Part shown: positions 1 through 7,659 of the stretch, piece by piece | How the letters are laid out: each line of letters begins with the position of its first letter | Position numbering within the stretch: the stretch's first letter is position 1 | Source of the DNA: Porphyromonadaceae bacterium UBA7332 | GTDB lineage: Bacteria; Bacteroidota; Bacteroidia; Bacteroidales; UBA7332 | Direction of reading: 5' to 3' | Assembly (NCBI GenBank): GCA_002471225.1 | Contig: DKPO01000045.1 | Coordinates: forward strand, 76,471-104,734 | DNA: 28,264 nt | Program-made: the position numbers and the translations under genes | Notes under the pieces: model-generated | Told to the model about the DNA's origin: nothing | The model's database searches: none | The model's input: only the letters and a program-made list of their open reading frames with translations

Positions 1-600
1 CATGCTATTTACCTTAAATTTATCCTTCATCTCACAACCTTGAGTTTTTGTAGCGGCGATTGTTGTATCAGAAATAAATGAAAGATTATCTCCGAACAAT
101 GCACCTCCAACAACTACAGCTGTCATAAAAGGTAATCCGACATTTGTTTTTGTAGCAATACCTACTGCTACAGGCGTAAGAGCAACAATGGTCCCTACCG
201 ATGTTCCGATTGACAATGAAATAAAACAAGCAGCCAGGAATATTCCTCCGATCAATAAATAATCAGGCAATAAACTTACAGCCAGATTCACCGTAGCATC
301 AACAGCGCCCATAGCTTTTGCCGTCTGTGCAAATGCGCCAGCCAAAATAAAAATCCAAATCATCAGCATGATGTTTTTATTTGCGGCTCCTACGGAAAAA
401 TGCTCAACACGTTCTGCCAGCGTTTTATCTTTTGTGATCATTACAGATACAATCGCAGACAATAAGAAAGCTACTGTGATTGGCATCTTATAAAAATCAC
501 CTAATAATAACGAGACTACTAAATAAGACGCTAAAAAAACAAGAAGAGGCAAAAGCGCTAACGCACTAGCTCTGGGTTTTTGCTCAATATTTTCATTCAT
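1..600 (-). CDS. Na+/H+ antiporter, NhaC-like, 5' part only
   Basis: The first 200 codons of an inner-membrane transporter that runs off the left edge of the window; the frame is open from the ATG at 598-600 to base 1. The N-terminus is MNENIEQKPRASALALLPLL, followed by several hydrophobic segments (residues about 13-33, 38-56, 75-95, 105-130, 135-160). The glycine/serine-rich stretch FISLSIGTSVGTIVAL and the later GALFGDNLSFISDTTIAAT resemble the conserved core of NhaC-type Na+/H+ antiporters, where the GDN and SDTT residues lie in the ion path. Known for the family: exchange of sodium for protons across the cytoplasmic membrane. It is transcribed away from the GH3 gene. The substrate is inferred from family resemblance; a related small-substrate transporter of the same superfamily is the main alternative. 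Confidence 0.8.
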   Translation of the reverse strand, partial: MNENIEQKPRASALALLPLLVFLASYLVVSLLLGDFYKMPITVAFLLSAIVSVMITKDKTLAERVEHFSVGAANKNIMLMIWIFILAGAFAQTAKAMGAVDATVNLAVSLLPDYLLIGGIFLAACFISLSIGTSVGTIVALTPVAVGIATKTNVGLPFMTAVVVGGALFGDNLSFISDTTIAATKTQGCEMKDKFKVNSM

Positions 601-627
601 ATATAATCAATCTATTATTTGAACTCA

Positions 628-635
628 CAAAGTTA
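628..635 (-). promoter_or_regulatory. Candidate -7 box for NhaC-like gene
   Basis: The minus strand reads TAACTTTG, a perfect match to the Bacteroidota -7 consensus TAnnTTTG, 27 bases upstream of the antiporter ATG. The -33 element is weak: the nearest TTG (ATTG, 651-654) is only 15 nt away instead of about 20. Confidence 0.4.
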
Positions 636-813
636 TTGATAATTCATTAACAATAAAAGCATTATACGACTTCTATGCTCTTAAAATTTCCTTATTTAAA
701 AGAATACCTACTCATATCTAGCCTTATAGAATCAACAGAATTGTTAATTTCGAAAATTGTTCACGCTACCAATGTTAAACTTTTTTAATCCAAAAGAAAA
801 AACGAGCTGTCAA

Positions 814-845
814 TTTGGACATATAATGCGAAGAGTATACATTTG
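814..845 (+). promoter_or_regulatory. Bacteroidota housekeeping promoter
   Basis: TTTG at 814-817 and TACATTTG at 838-845 match the -33 (TTTG) and -7 (TAnnTTTG) elements of the primary sigma factor of Bacteroides, separated by 20 nt. Transcription should begin at about 850-853, immediately upstream of a short element that ends in a terminator. This is the best promoter match I found in the window. Confidence 0.75.
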
Positions 846-849
846 CATC

Positions 850-920
850 AGTTTTTCATGGTATTAGATTTAAGGTTAATAAAGGGTTTAGGTTGTCGTG
901 AGACAACCTTTTCTTTTTTT
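850..920 (+). ncRNA. Short RNA or attenuated leader upstream of GH3
   Basis: About 70 nt lie between a consensus promoter (814-845) and a strong intrinsic terminator (890-920). No open reading frame of note is present. The segment GGTATTAGATTTAAGGTTAA (859-878) looks to me, from memory, like a leader sequence that recurs in Bacteroidota genomes, but I could not verify this. It is either an independent small RNA or the 5' leader of the GH3 gene with a terminator acting as an attenuator. The start is estimated from the promoter; the end is set by the U-tract. Confidence 0.5.
890..920 (+). terminator. Intrinsic terminator with GTGA tetraloop
   Basis: AGGTTGTC (890-897) pairs perfectly with GACAACCT (902-909) around a GTGA loop, which is of the stable GNRA class. 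A T-rich run follows to position 920. It lies 84 bases before the GH3 start codon, so it ends the short RNA or attenuates GH3 transcription. Confidence 0.8.
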
Positions 921-1004
921 ATATGTTTATGTTTATAAGGATTTTTATCTTACACTTTTATATAAGAATTCGATCATTAATCACGTAATACCAAAGGTAA
1001 ACCT

Positions 1005-2522
1005 ATGATACTTACCAAATTTATTTTCCACTTCTTAGATTCTCGTAATGAACAGATAGATCTTTATGCGTCTAAATTTAGTTCTATCCAGAATAATCAG
1101 CTCAAATATCTTATTAAGCAAGCACAAAACACATTATTCGGCAATCAATATAACTTCAAAAATTGTGTTGACCACGAGACATTTGCTAAAAATGTACCTT
1201 TACACAATTATGATTCCTTGAAGTCCTACATCAATATGGCCATACAAGGAGAAAGTGATATTTTATGGCCGGGTAAAGTAAAATGGTTTGCTAAATCTTC
1301 CGGAACAACGAATGACAAAAGTAAATTTATCCCTATAACTAATGATGCATTAGACAATTGTCATTATAAAGCTGCAAAAGATACGCTCGCTCTTTATGCA
1401 CGTATAAATCCGGATAGTGAAGTTCTGAGCGGAAAAAGCCTGATACTCGGTGGAAGTCATGAAATAAAAAATGAAACCGCCCATACCTATACCGGAGATC
1501 TGTCTGCTATTCTCCTACAAAACACTCCTGATTATTTCAATTTCGTTCGTGTCCCTGAAAAGAAAATTATTTTAATGTCTGAATGGGAGAGCAAATTGAA
1601 AGAAATTATTCGCACTACCAAAAATGCGGATGTCAGAAGTATAGCAGGAGCTCCGTCCTGGATGCTTGTCATGATTAAAGCTCTTTTAGACAATACAAAT
1701 AGTTGTTATTTGACTGATTTATGGCCTAACCTCGAAGTTTTCTTTCATGGAGGAATCAGCTTTACTCCTTACAGAGAACAATATAAAGCACTCATACCGT
1801 CAAACAATATGCATTATATGGAAACATACAATGCTTCAGAAGGATTCTTTGCTATCCAAAATGACCTGACTGATCCAGCCATGCTACTCATGCTTGACTT
1901 GGGGATCTATTATGAGTTCATACCGATGGATGAATTCAATGACACAGATTCAAAAGCAATTCCACTTGAAGAGGTTGAACTGAATAAAAATTATGCTTTA
2001 GTAATCTCTACCAATACTGGTTTATGGAGATATATTATAGGAGATACAGTAAAATTTTTGTCAAAAGAGCCATATAAAATAATTATTACCGGACGCACAA
2101 AGCATTATATAAATGCTTTTGGTGAAGAATTAATGGTCGATAATGCAGACAAAGCACTTGCTATAGCATCGGAAAAACATTGTGTAAAAATAATGGATTA
2201 TACAGGTGCTCCAGTCTTTATGTCAGAAAATGCAAAAGGAAAACATCAATGGATAATCGAATTTGACCACGCGCCAAAAGACATTAAAGCTTTCACTAAT
2301 GATTTTGATAATGCTCTTAAAGAACAGAATTCTGATTATGAAGCAAAAAGATACAAAGATATTACTTTAGACAGCCCTGAGATTGTTATCGCAAGACCTA
2401 ACTTATTTCATGACTGGCTGGCGTCAAAAGGAAAACTTGGTGGACAAAACAAGGTCCCTCGCCTAGCGAACAACAGAGATTTGATAAATATATTATTGGA
2501 AATGAATAAAAGTATTGGATAA
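1005..2522 (+). CDS. GH3-family acyl-adenylating protein
   Basis: A 505-residue bacterial member of the GH3 (auxin-responsive GH3) family, which belongs to the ANL adenylate-forming superfamily. Plant members conjugate amino acids to acyl acids through an acyl-AMP intermediate; the substrate of the Bacteroidota members is not established. The ATP-binding loop is visible as KSSGTTNDKSK (residues 97-107), and the later GLWRYIIGDTV matches the conserved Y-x-x-GD nucleotide-binding motif. There is no signal peptide, so the protein should be cytoplasmic. Length is normal for the family and the N-terminus (MILTKFIFHFLDSRNEQID) aligns with the usual start. It is followed after 70 bases by the thioredoxin-like gene on the same strand and preceded by an attenuator-like terminator. 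Confidence 0.85.
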   Translation: MILTKFIFHFLDSRNEQIDLYASKFSSIQNNQLKYLIKQAQNTLFGNQYNFKNCVDHETFAKNVPLHNYDSLKSYINMAIQGESDILWPGKVKWFAKSSGTTNDKSKFIPITNDALDNCHYKAAKDTLALYARINPDSEVLSGKSLILGGSHEIKNETAHTYTGDLSAILLQNTPDYFNFVRVPEKKIILMSEWESKLKEIIRTTKNADVRSIAGAPSWMLVMIKALLDNTNSCYLTDLWPNLEVFFHGGISFTPYREQYKALIPSNNMHYMETYNASEGFFAIQNDLTDPAMLLMLDLGIYYEFIPMDEFNDTDSKAIPLEEVELNKNYALVISTNTGLWRYIIGDTVKFLSKEPYKIIITGRTKHYINAFGEELMVDNADKALAIASEKHCVKIMDYTGAPVFMSENAKGKHQWIIEFDHAPKDIKAFTNDFDNALKEQNSDYEAKRYKDITLDSPEIVIARPNLFHDWLASKGKLGGQNKVPRLANNRDLINILLEMNKSIG

Positions 2523-2592
2523 TTCTGCTTCAATATCTGATTATTTATCACACATTTGCATCCAAACATTTAATCGTTAATAAATTACCAAT

Positions 2593-3738
2593 ATGAAAAA
2601 GACATTATTCTCAATTCTTGCTGCAGGGTGTATATTCTCAGCTTGTACAGAAAAACCTAAAGGTACAACTTTAAGTGGTACTATAACGGGAGTAAAAAGC
2701 GACACAATACTAGTATTTATTTCTAATCCTTTTGTTCAGGGAGCAAGCTACCGCACGGATACAATCGCATTAAAAGAAGGGAAATTCAGTACAACTATGA
2801 ACGATTCTTCTTTAATGAGAGTCCAAATTGTTGCGAAACCTTCGGGAAACATGGCTATGGCTATGCCGGGACCTAAAAGCATACTCTATGTAGTTCCTAA
2901 TACAGCACTTTCAATTAATGGTGATATTAATAGCTTCACTGTGACGGGCGATAAGTTTTATGAAGAAATGAATGCTCAGACACAAATCAATAATTGCGAT
3001 AAAAAGCTGGAAAATATCCAGAAAGAAGTGATGGATTTGTATACAAAAGGTGAACTTAATGACTCAATCGCAAATGTTTTTCAAGAAAAAAGAGCTATTG
3101 CTATAGATTCAATGAATGTATATCAATTTGAATACATTAAAAACCACCCTAACAGTGATCTTTCTGCTTACTATTTTACATTTATGCCAATGGAAAAAGT
3201 AGAAGAAGCTTACAATATTATCTCTGAAAGCGTTAAAACAGGACCTTATGCTTCAATGATTGAATTAAAGAAAAAGCAATACGAAGATTATATGGCCAAA
3301 GAGGCAGCTAAATTAAAACTGCAGCCTGGTATGCCTGCTCCTGATTTCTCTTTAATGGGATTAGATGGTAAAATGGTATCATTGAATCAATTCAAAGGAA
3401 AATATGTCGTTCTTGATTTCTGGGGTACCTGGTGCGGATGGTGTATCAAAGGACTTCCTGAAATGAAGGCGTACTATACTAAATATAAAAAGGATCTTGA
3501 AATAATAGGCATTGACTGCCGTGACAAAGAGGATGTATGGCGTGCAGGTGTAACAGAACACCAAATCCCATGGATTAACGTCTATAACGGCTTTGACACA
3601 AAGGTTATTAATGAATATGCTATTGCAGGTTATCCTACGAAAGTGATTATTGATCCACAAGGTAATATTGTAAAAATTGTAGTTGGTGAATCTCCTGAGT
3701 TCTATGAAACTCTTGATCAACTGTTAAGTAAGAAATAA
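2593..3738 (+). CDS. TlpA/ResA-like thioredoxin lipoprotein with DUF4369
   Basis: A 381-residue secreted thiol-disulfide oxidoreductase of the Bacteroidota AhpC/TSA-redoxin type. The N-terminus is a lipoprotein signal (MKKTLFSILAAGCIFSACTE; the lipidated residue is Cys18 or Cys13). Residues about 24-115 look like the DUF4369 domain, followed by a helical linker rich in Lys and Glu. The C-terminal thioredoxin fold begins near MPAPDFSLMGLDGK, has the active site WGTWCGWC with Cys281 and Cys284, and the cis-proline in GYPT at Pro348. Known role of the family: reduction or rearrangement of disulfides, and cytochrome c maturation, in the periplasm. It ends at a bidirectional terminator facing the cysteine-rich surface-protein block; a functional link to those proteins is only a guess. 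Confidence 0.88.
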   Translation: MKKTLFSILAAGCIFSACTEKPKGTTLSGTITGVKSDTILVFISNPFVQGASYRTDTIALKEGKFSTTMNDSSLMRVQIVAKPSGNMAMAMPGPKSILYVVPNTALSINGDINSFTVTGDKFYEEMNAQTQINNCDKKLENIQKEVMDLYTKGELNDSIANVFQEKRAIAIDSMNVYQFEYIKNHPNSDLSAYYFTFMPMEKVEEAYNIISESVKTGPYASMIELKKKQYEDYMAKEAAKLKLQPGMPAPDFSLMGLDGKMVSLNQFKGKYVVLDFWGTWCGWCIKGLPEMKAYYTKYKKDLEIIGIDCRDKEDVWRAGVTEHQIPWINVYNGFDTKVINEYAIAGYPTKVIIDPQGNIVKIVVGESPEFYETLDQLLSKK

Positions 3739-3741
3739 AAT

Positions 3742-3781
3742 AAAAAGAGGCTATCCTGATTAAAGCGGATAGCCTCTTTTT
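3742..3781. terminator. Bidirectional terminator between convergent units
   Basis: AAAAAGAGGCTATCC (3742-3756) and GGATAGCCTCTTTTT (3767-3781) form a perfect 15-bp stem with a 10-nt loop. T-runs follow on both strands, so it can stop the plus-strand thioredoxin-like transcript and the minus-strand Fim1 operon. It directly abuts the TAG stop codon (3782-3784) of the last Fim1 gene. Confidence 0.9.
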
Positions 3782-5719
3782 CTATAAGTTCAGATTCTGA
3801 GAAGTTGTAAATCCAGTTGCTGACAAAGTAATAGCTTCAGAAGCATTACTCTGAGTTGTTTTAAAATATAATTGAACCAAAGAGCCAGAAGACGTAGCAT
3901 GGTATTTATACCCTCCGGTAATAGGAGTTACATTAACCATTTCGCCTGTCGTCGCATTATTCGGATCAATAATAAGACTTGTTGTATTTATGTTAACATC
4001 TACTGGAGACGAACCAGAAGGAAGTTTTAAGTTTAGAACAATTTGGTATCCGCTAGGCATTAATGAGGGCTTAATACTAAACCATGAAATAAATGTTTTA
4101 ACATTAGTCGCACTTGATGTTAGATTAACAATCGCATCCGTAAATAAACTATTTGAGATAACTACAGAACCTGTAGAATTACTCAAGTTTGTCTTAAAGT
4201 ATAAAACCTGAGTTCCTCTTTGAGTTGCTGTATATTCGTACTTATATTTTCCACCTTCTATAATTACAGGTAAAGTGTTTAAAGTATTATTAGGCGTAAG
4301 ATTAGGTGCTGTTACATAAAACTTCATCGGAAAAGCATTATCAGGAACAATACTTGGTATATCAAATGACAATGAAACAGCCAAATTGGATGCCTGCGCC
4401 ACAGGATTAGGTGAAAAGAATGGCATTTCCATTGTATACGGATATCTGAATTGTACTAAGATAGTCCTTGTCAAACCAAGTTTCGACACAATTATTTTAC
4501 CTTTACTTAATAACGCACTTGGCATTGCTCCTGTTGTACCTGTTATTTTTCCTGGCGAATACGATACAGATAACCCCGGCGTTGAAGGTATGACAGGATT
4601 ATTTATATCATCATTCATTAATATAACGGACGCTCCTGTATTGTCATAAGCTAAAGAAGTCCCATTCGGGAAATAAGCAAATTGAATATTAAAAGTCTGG
4701 TTTGGCTTTGTTAAAACAAGGCTTGTTGTTTCAACTCCTAATACAGCTGTACCATTTGAAACAGTCAAAAGTGGTTGCAATACAATTGACGAATTAATGT
4801 TATTTGAAGCAGGTGATAACATCGCCTCCTGCAAAGTAGCATAACCTATTTGCTGAACTTCATTAATCTTAACCAGATAATGACAATTACGTACTATATC
4901 AGTCAGAGCTAAATCTCCGGTATTAATCAAATCAACCTTATAATAACAAGTTGAAACAGCTCCATTATTTATAGGGACATAATCGGCCTTGATAATTAAA
5001 AACAGTGGCTGAGTTGCAGTACTATTTTTCCGCTCGTATAAGAATTGCGCTGAATTCGAAAATGCGGTCAAAGGTAGAAAAGCTGAACCGGCAGCTTCGG
5101 TAACCGCACCCTCAGTAAATTGTTCATTTATAAATGGAGCAATAGTTCCATACTCTAACTGATTCGCAATTGCAAATTGCATATTTACTAATTTAGGTTT
5201 AAGTGCTCCTAAATCCGTAAGATTCTGAGTTGAAATTTTAGCAATATTACGTATGAGTTCTACAGAATTAGGAAACGTCGCTTGCGAAATACCACTATTC
5301 AAAAAAATTCTTTTCCAATAAGCGACTTCATCTTTTATTACCAAAGATGGAATAAGCTCCTTCTCATCCTTATAAATATTCGCAACATCCGAAAAACCGC
5401 TCCAATCATAGTTGGCCACAAAATGAATGATTCTTGGTCGGGTACTGTTGATCAGCTCTACAGTAAATGATGTCCCGGTACGCGTTGCTTTATAACGAGA
5501 TAAAAACAATCCATTCTCGTCAAAAACAAGAAGATACAAAGAGTTCAGATTTGTCCCTGCGAGATCATCTTTTCCTTTAGTTATAATTTCAGCTTCCGGC
5601 AATGCTATAGAAAATGTTATAGAACCATCATCCGGAATAATCTCCGGTGTCACGGCTGATTCTGAAACACATCCGATAAGTCCAAGGAAAGAAAACAATA
5701 ATACAAGTATCTTTTTCAT
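3782..5719 (-). CDS. Fim1 distal accessory/tip lipoprotein, 645 aa
   Basis: The last gene of Fim1. Lipobox LIGC with Cys17, then a beta-strand (SITFSIAL) and a basic site EIITKGKDD at Lys48 that fits the maturation-cleavage position of Bacteroidales fimbrillins. The N-terminal half carries the accessory-fimbrillin signatures LYLLVFDENGLFL, ELIRNIAKIS and RNCHYLVKI, the last marking the end of a fimbrillin module. After about residue 430 (YPYTMEMPFFSPNP) come two similar beta-sandwich units (about 440-535 and 540-645) sharing a Y-K-Y...LYFKT pattern. It is paralogous along its length to the 652-residue protein at 19463-21421. It lies 12 bases after the previous gene. A tip or adhesive role is inferred from operon position and size; the ligand is unknown. 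Its stop codon touches the operon terminator. Confidence 0.7.
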   Translation of the reverse strand: MKKILVLLFSFLGLIGCVSESAVTPEIIPDDGSITFSIALPEAEIITKGKDDLAGTNLNSLYLLVFDENGLFLSRYKATRTGTSFTVELINSTRPRIIHFVANYDWSGFSDVANIYKDEKELIPSLVIKDEVAYWKRIFLNSGISQATFPNSVELIRNIAKISTQNLTDLGALKPKLVNMQFAIANQLEYGTIAPFINEQFTEGAVTEAAGSAFLPLTAFSNSAQFLYERKNSTATQPLFLIIKADYVPINNGAVSTCYYKVDLINTGDLALTDIVRNCHYLVKINEVQQIGYATLQEAMLSPASNNINSSIVLQPLLTVSNGTAVLGVETTSLVLTKPNQTFNIQFAYFPNGTSLAYDNTGASVILMNDDINNPVIPSTPGLSVSYSPGKITGTTGAMPSALLSKGKIIVSKLGLTRTILVQFRYPYTMEMPFFSPNPVAQASNLAVSLSFDIPSIVPDNAFPMKFYVTAPNLTPNNTLNTLPVIIEGGKYKYEYTATQRGTQVLYFKTNLSNSTGSVVISNSLFTDAIVNLTSSATNVKTFISWFSIKPSLMPSGYQIVLNLKLPSGSSPVDVNINTTSLIIDPNNATTGEMVNVTPITGGYKYHATSSGSLVQLYFKTTQSNASEAITLSATGFTTSQNLNL

Positions 5720-5731
5720 AATCAGTTGAAA

Positions 5732-7648
5732 TTAAGGTATATCCCAAGTATCTGTAACGCAGCGAATAAAAGCAGTACCATTACTATTTGTACTAGTAAA
5801 AACATTATTCGTAAAGTCATAATAATCATACGTCAATGCACTCCAGTATTTTGGGCCAATTAACAAACGCTTAACTGCACTATTTGAATCATCCTGTATT
5901 AGATCAATCAGCATGATTTCAGCTTTAGTAGGTATCCGCCATTTACCTCTTGCATATGGTAATTCCTGATACGTCTGACATCTTCCCTGAGCTGTTGAAT
6001 AATTATATTCATAGGTTATACCTCGCTGAGAAGCAATGATAAATTGAGGAGACCTCAAATTATTTCCTTCAATATCAGTCCTTGAAGTCATAACAGATCC
6101 ATTATATTGTCTCGGATCACCCGTTTTATAAATATTATCTGTTGGAACAACAGTTGTTATCTTGAAAAAATTAAAGTTTGTTTGACCTGATGCTCCATTC
6201 GGAAAATTAGCCGTTCCATTTGTAGCACCGGCATTTGTATCTGTTGATTGTGTAGCTGTCACATATATCGGCGGATACTGATTTATAACCACTTGTTGAG
6301 TAATCTGCACGACACCTATTGTCCTAACTGTAAAAGTTATTTTTTTTGGTACATAGTTAATTGGAATCTTAGAAGTTACTTTTAACTTCATAGTCGATGG
6401 ATCTACAACCACTGAAGGAAATTCCGGATTACCAGAGACATAGGTTCGGGTTGTCTTATTCCCATTTATGTCATACTCATCACAAGTAGCCGAGATATTT
6501 ACAACCTCAATCGGCAAACTTGAAGAATAACCTATTTCACGATAATTCTTATTATACAGATTCACAAGCAACTCATGAACAACCATATAATTAAATTGGA
6601 GAAATGAAGCTAATATTTCTTTACTTGTCCAATCCTTTAGAGTAAAGTTAGAGGCAATGGTCTCTGGATTCTCAGGATCCGTAGACCCAAGTCCTGAAAT
6701 ATTAAAACCAATATCATAGATCGTATTTCGCAATAATTTAAAAGCTAATCCATCATTGATATTTGGTGAATTCAAATAACTGAACGGAGCTTTATAATAA
6801 CCATCAAACTCCGTATTATCTGAATTTTTCTTCCATCTCACCTTCACGCGCAAATACGGTTCGCGTTGTCGGTCATAAGTCCAGTCATTTTCATAAGTAA
6901 GAAAATTTATCACTTTCGGATCAAACAATTCCGCAGGCATACCTATTTGAGTATATGCTTTCGACTTATAATCCGTTCCAATTACTGCATTATATGGAGC
7001 ACCATCTGTCAGTGAAGTTCTATCCAGATAATTAACAAACTGTACTTCAGCCTTCAATGCTGTGTATCCGACAGGTGCATCCAATCGTTTAATCGATGTT
7101 CGCACCTTAACAGCAGCTCGCTTTAGATTCGCTGTCGCCAATACCGGGTGAGCTAAAGATAGCGTTGTATTATCCGTAAAGTCCATCAAAAAATCAGCTT
7201 GCTGACTCAATGTAAAATCAGACTGAGCAACTAAAGCCCTGATTTGAGAATAAGTTTTCCCTTCCAAAGCACTTCTGGGCAATGAAAGATTTGCGAAAAC
7301 AAGCCTTTTATAAGACGTAGTGCCATTAAACAAATTATAATTCGTATTACTTATCTTAATCGTTAAAACTTTAGACGTTGAATTATATGTCAAGTCACTC
7401 TGTGCAGGATAAAGGACAATTGATTCACCGTTAAAAAAGATAACGTCTAAACGATTTATCTTATTCTCATTTAAAAGATCATCCCCAGGTTCCGTCGCCT
7501 TAGTTTCTGATTCCGAATTCATTTCTACGGTAAAAGAAATCATATCGGAACCGGTCTGTCTTTCATTTTCAAAATCAGAATCAGCACAACTCATACACAG
7601 AATGAAAAGCATAAAAGCTACTATATATCTTATCGCATTCGGATTCAT
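5732..7648 (-). CDS. Fim1 accessory fimbrillin with Lcl/DUF1566-like C-terminus
   Basis: A 638-residue lipoprotein (CMSC, Cys21) with beta-strand MISFTVEM and a putative maturation site ETKATEPGDD at Lys50. The fimbrillin N-module contains LNENKINRLDVIFFNG. A central region ends in VVINQYPPIYVTA. The last 100 residues contain ASQRGIT, a cysteine in GRCQTY, GKWRIPTKAEI, YWSA and FIRCVTD. This order (C, W-R-[IL]-P-T-x-x-E, YWSA, RCV) is that of Lcl/DUF1566 or fibrobacter-major-type surface domains, and the two cysteines may pair. It is the counterpart of the 653-residue protein at 21426-23387, with the GKWRIPTKAEI segment identical. It likely occupies the fimbrial tip, where such a domain could bind ligand; this is inference. 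It sits between two other accessory subunits with gaps of 11-12 bases. Confidence 0.7.
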   Translation of the reverse strand: MNPNAIRYIVAFMLFILCMSCADSDFENERQTGSDMISFTVEMNSESETKATEPGDDLLNENKINRLDVIFFNGESIVLYPAQSDLTYNSTSKVLTIKISNTNYNLFNGTTSYKRLVFANLSLPRSALEGKTYSQIRALVAQSDFTLSQQADFLMDFTDNTTLSLAHPVLATANLKRAAVKVRTSIKRLDAPVGYTALKAEVQFVNYLDRTSLTDGAPYNAVIGTDYKSKAYTQIGMPAELFDPKVINFLTYENDWTYDRQREPYLRVKVRWKKNSDNTEFDGYYKAPFSYLNSPNINDGLAFKLLRNTIYDIGFNISGLGSTDPENPETIASNFTLKDWTSKEILASFLQFNYMVVHELLVNLYNKNYREIGYSSSLPIEVVNISATCDEYDINGNKTTRTYVSGNPEFPSVVVDPSTMKLKVTSKIPINYVPKKITFTVRTIGVVQITQQVVINQYPPIYVTATQSTDTNAGATNGTANFPNGASGQTNFNFFKITTVVPTDNIYKTGDPRQYNGSVMTSRTDIEGNNLRSPQFIIASQRGITYEYNYSTAQGRCQTYQELPYARGKWRIPTKAEIMLIDLIQDDSNSAVKRLLIGPKYWSALTYDYYDFTNNVFTSTNSNGTAFIRCVTDTWDIP

Positions 7649-7659
7649 AAGCTTTGTAT

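Larger units (their letters stand above)
601..1004. other. Divergent intergenic region, NhaC-like / GH3
   Basis: A 404-base AT-rich region between two divergent genes with no credible coding sequence. It holds a minus-strand -7 box for the antiporter (628-635), a complete plus-strand Bacteroidota promoter (814-845) and a short transcribed element ending in an intrinsic terminator (890-920). The remaining 84 bases before the GH3 start show no clear second promoter, so GH3 may depend on read-through of that terminator or on a promoter I cannot recognise. Confidence 0.6.

Noticed and set aside
3379..3720. Minus-strand 113-codon frame inside the thioredoxin-like gene
   Set aside because: It is fully antisense to a conserved thioredoxin domain with an intact active site.
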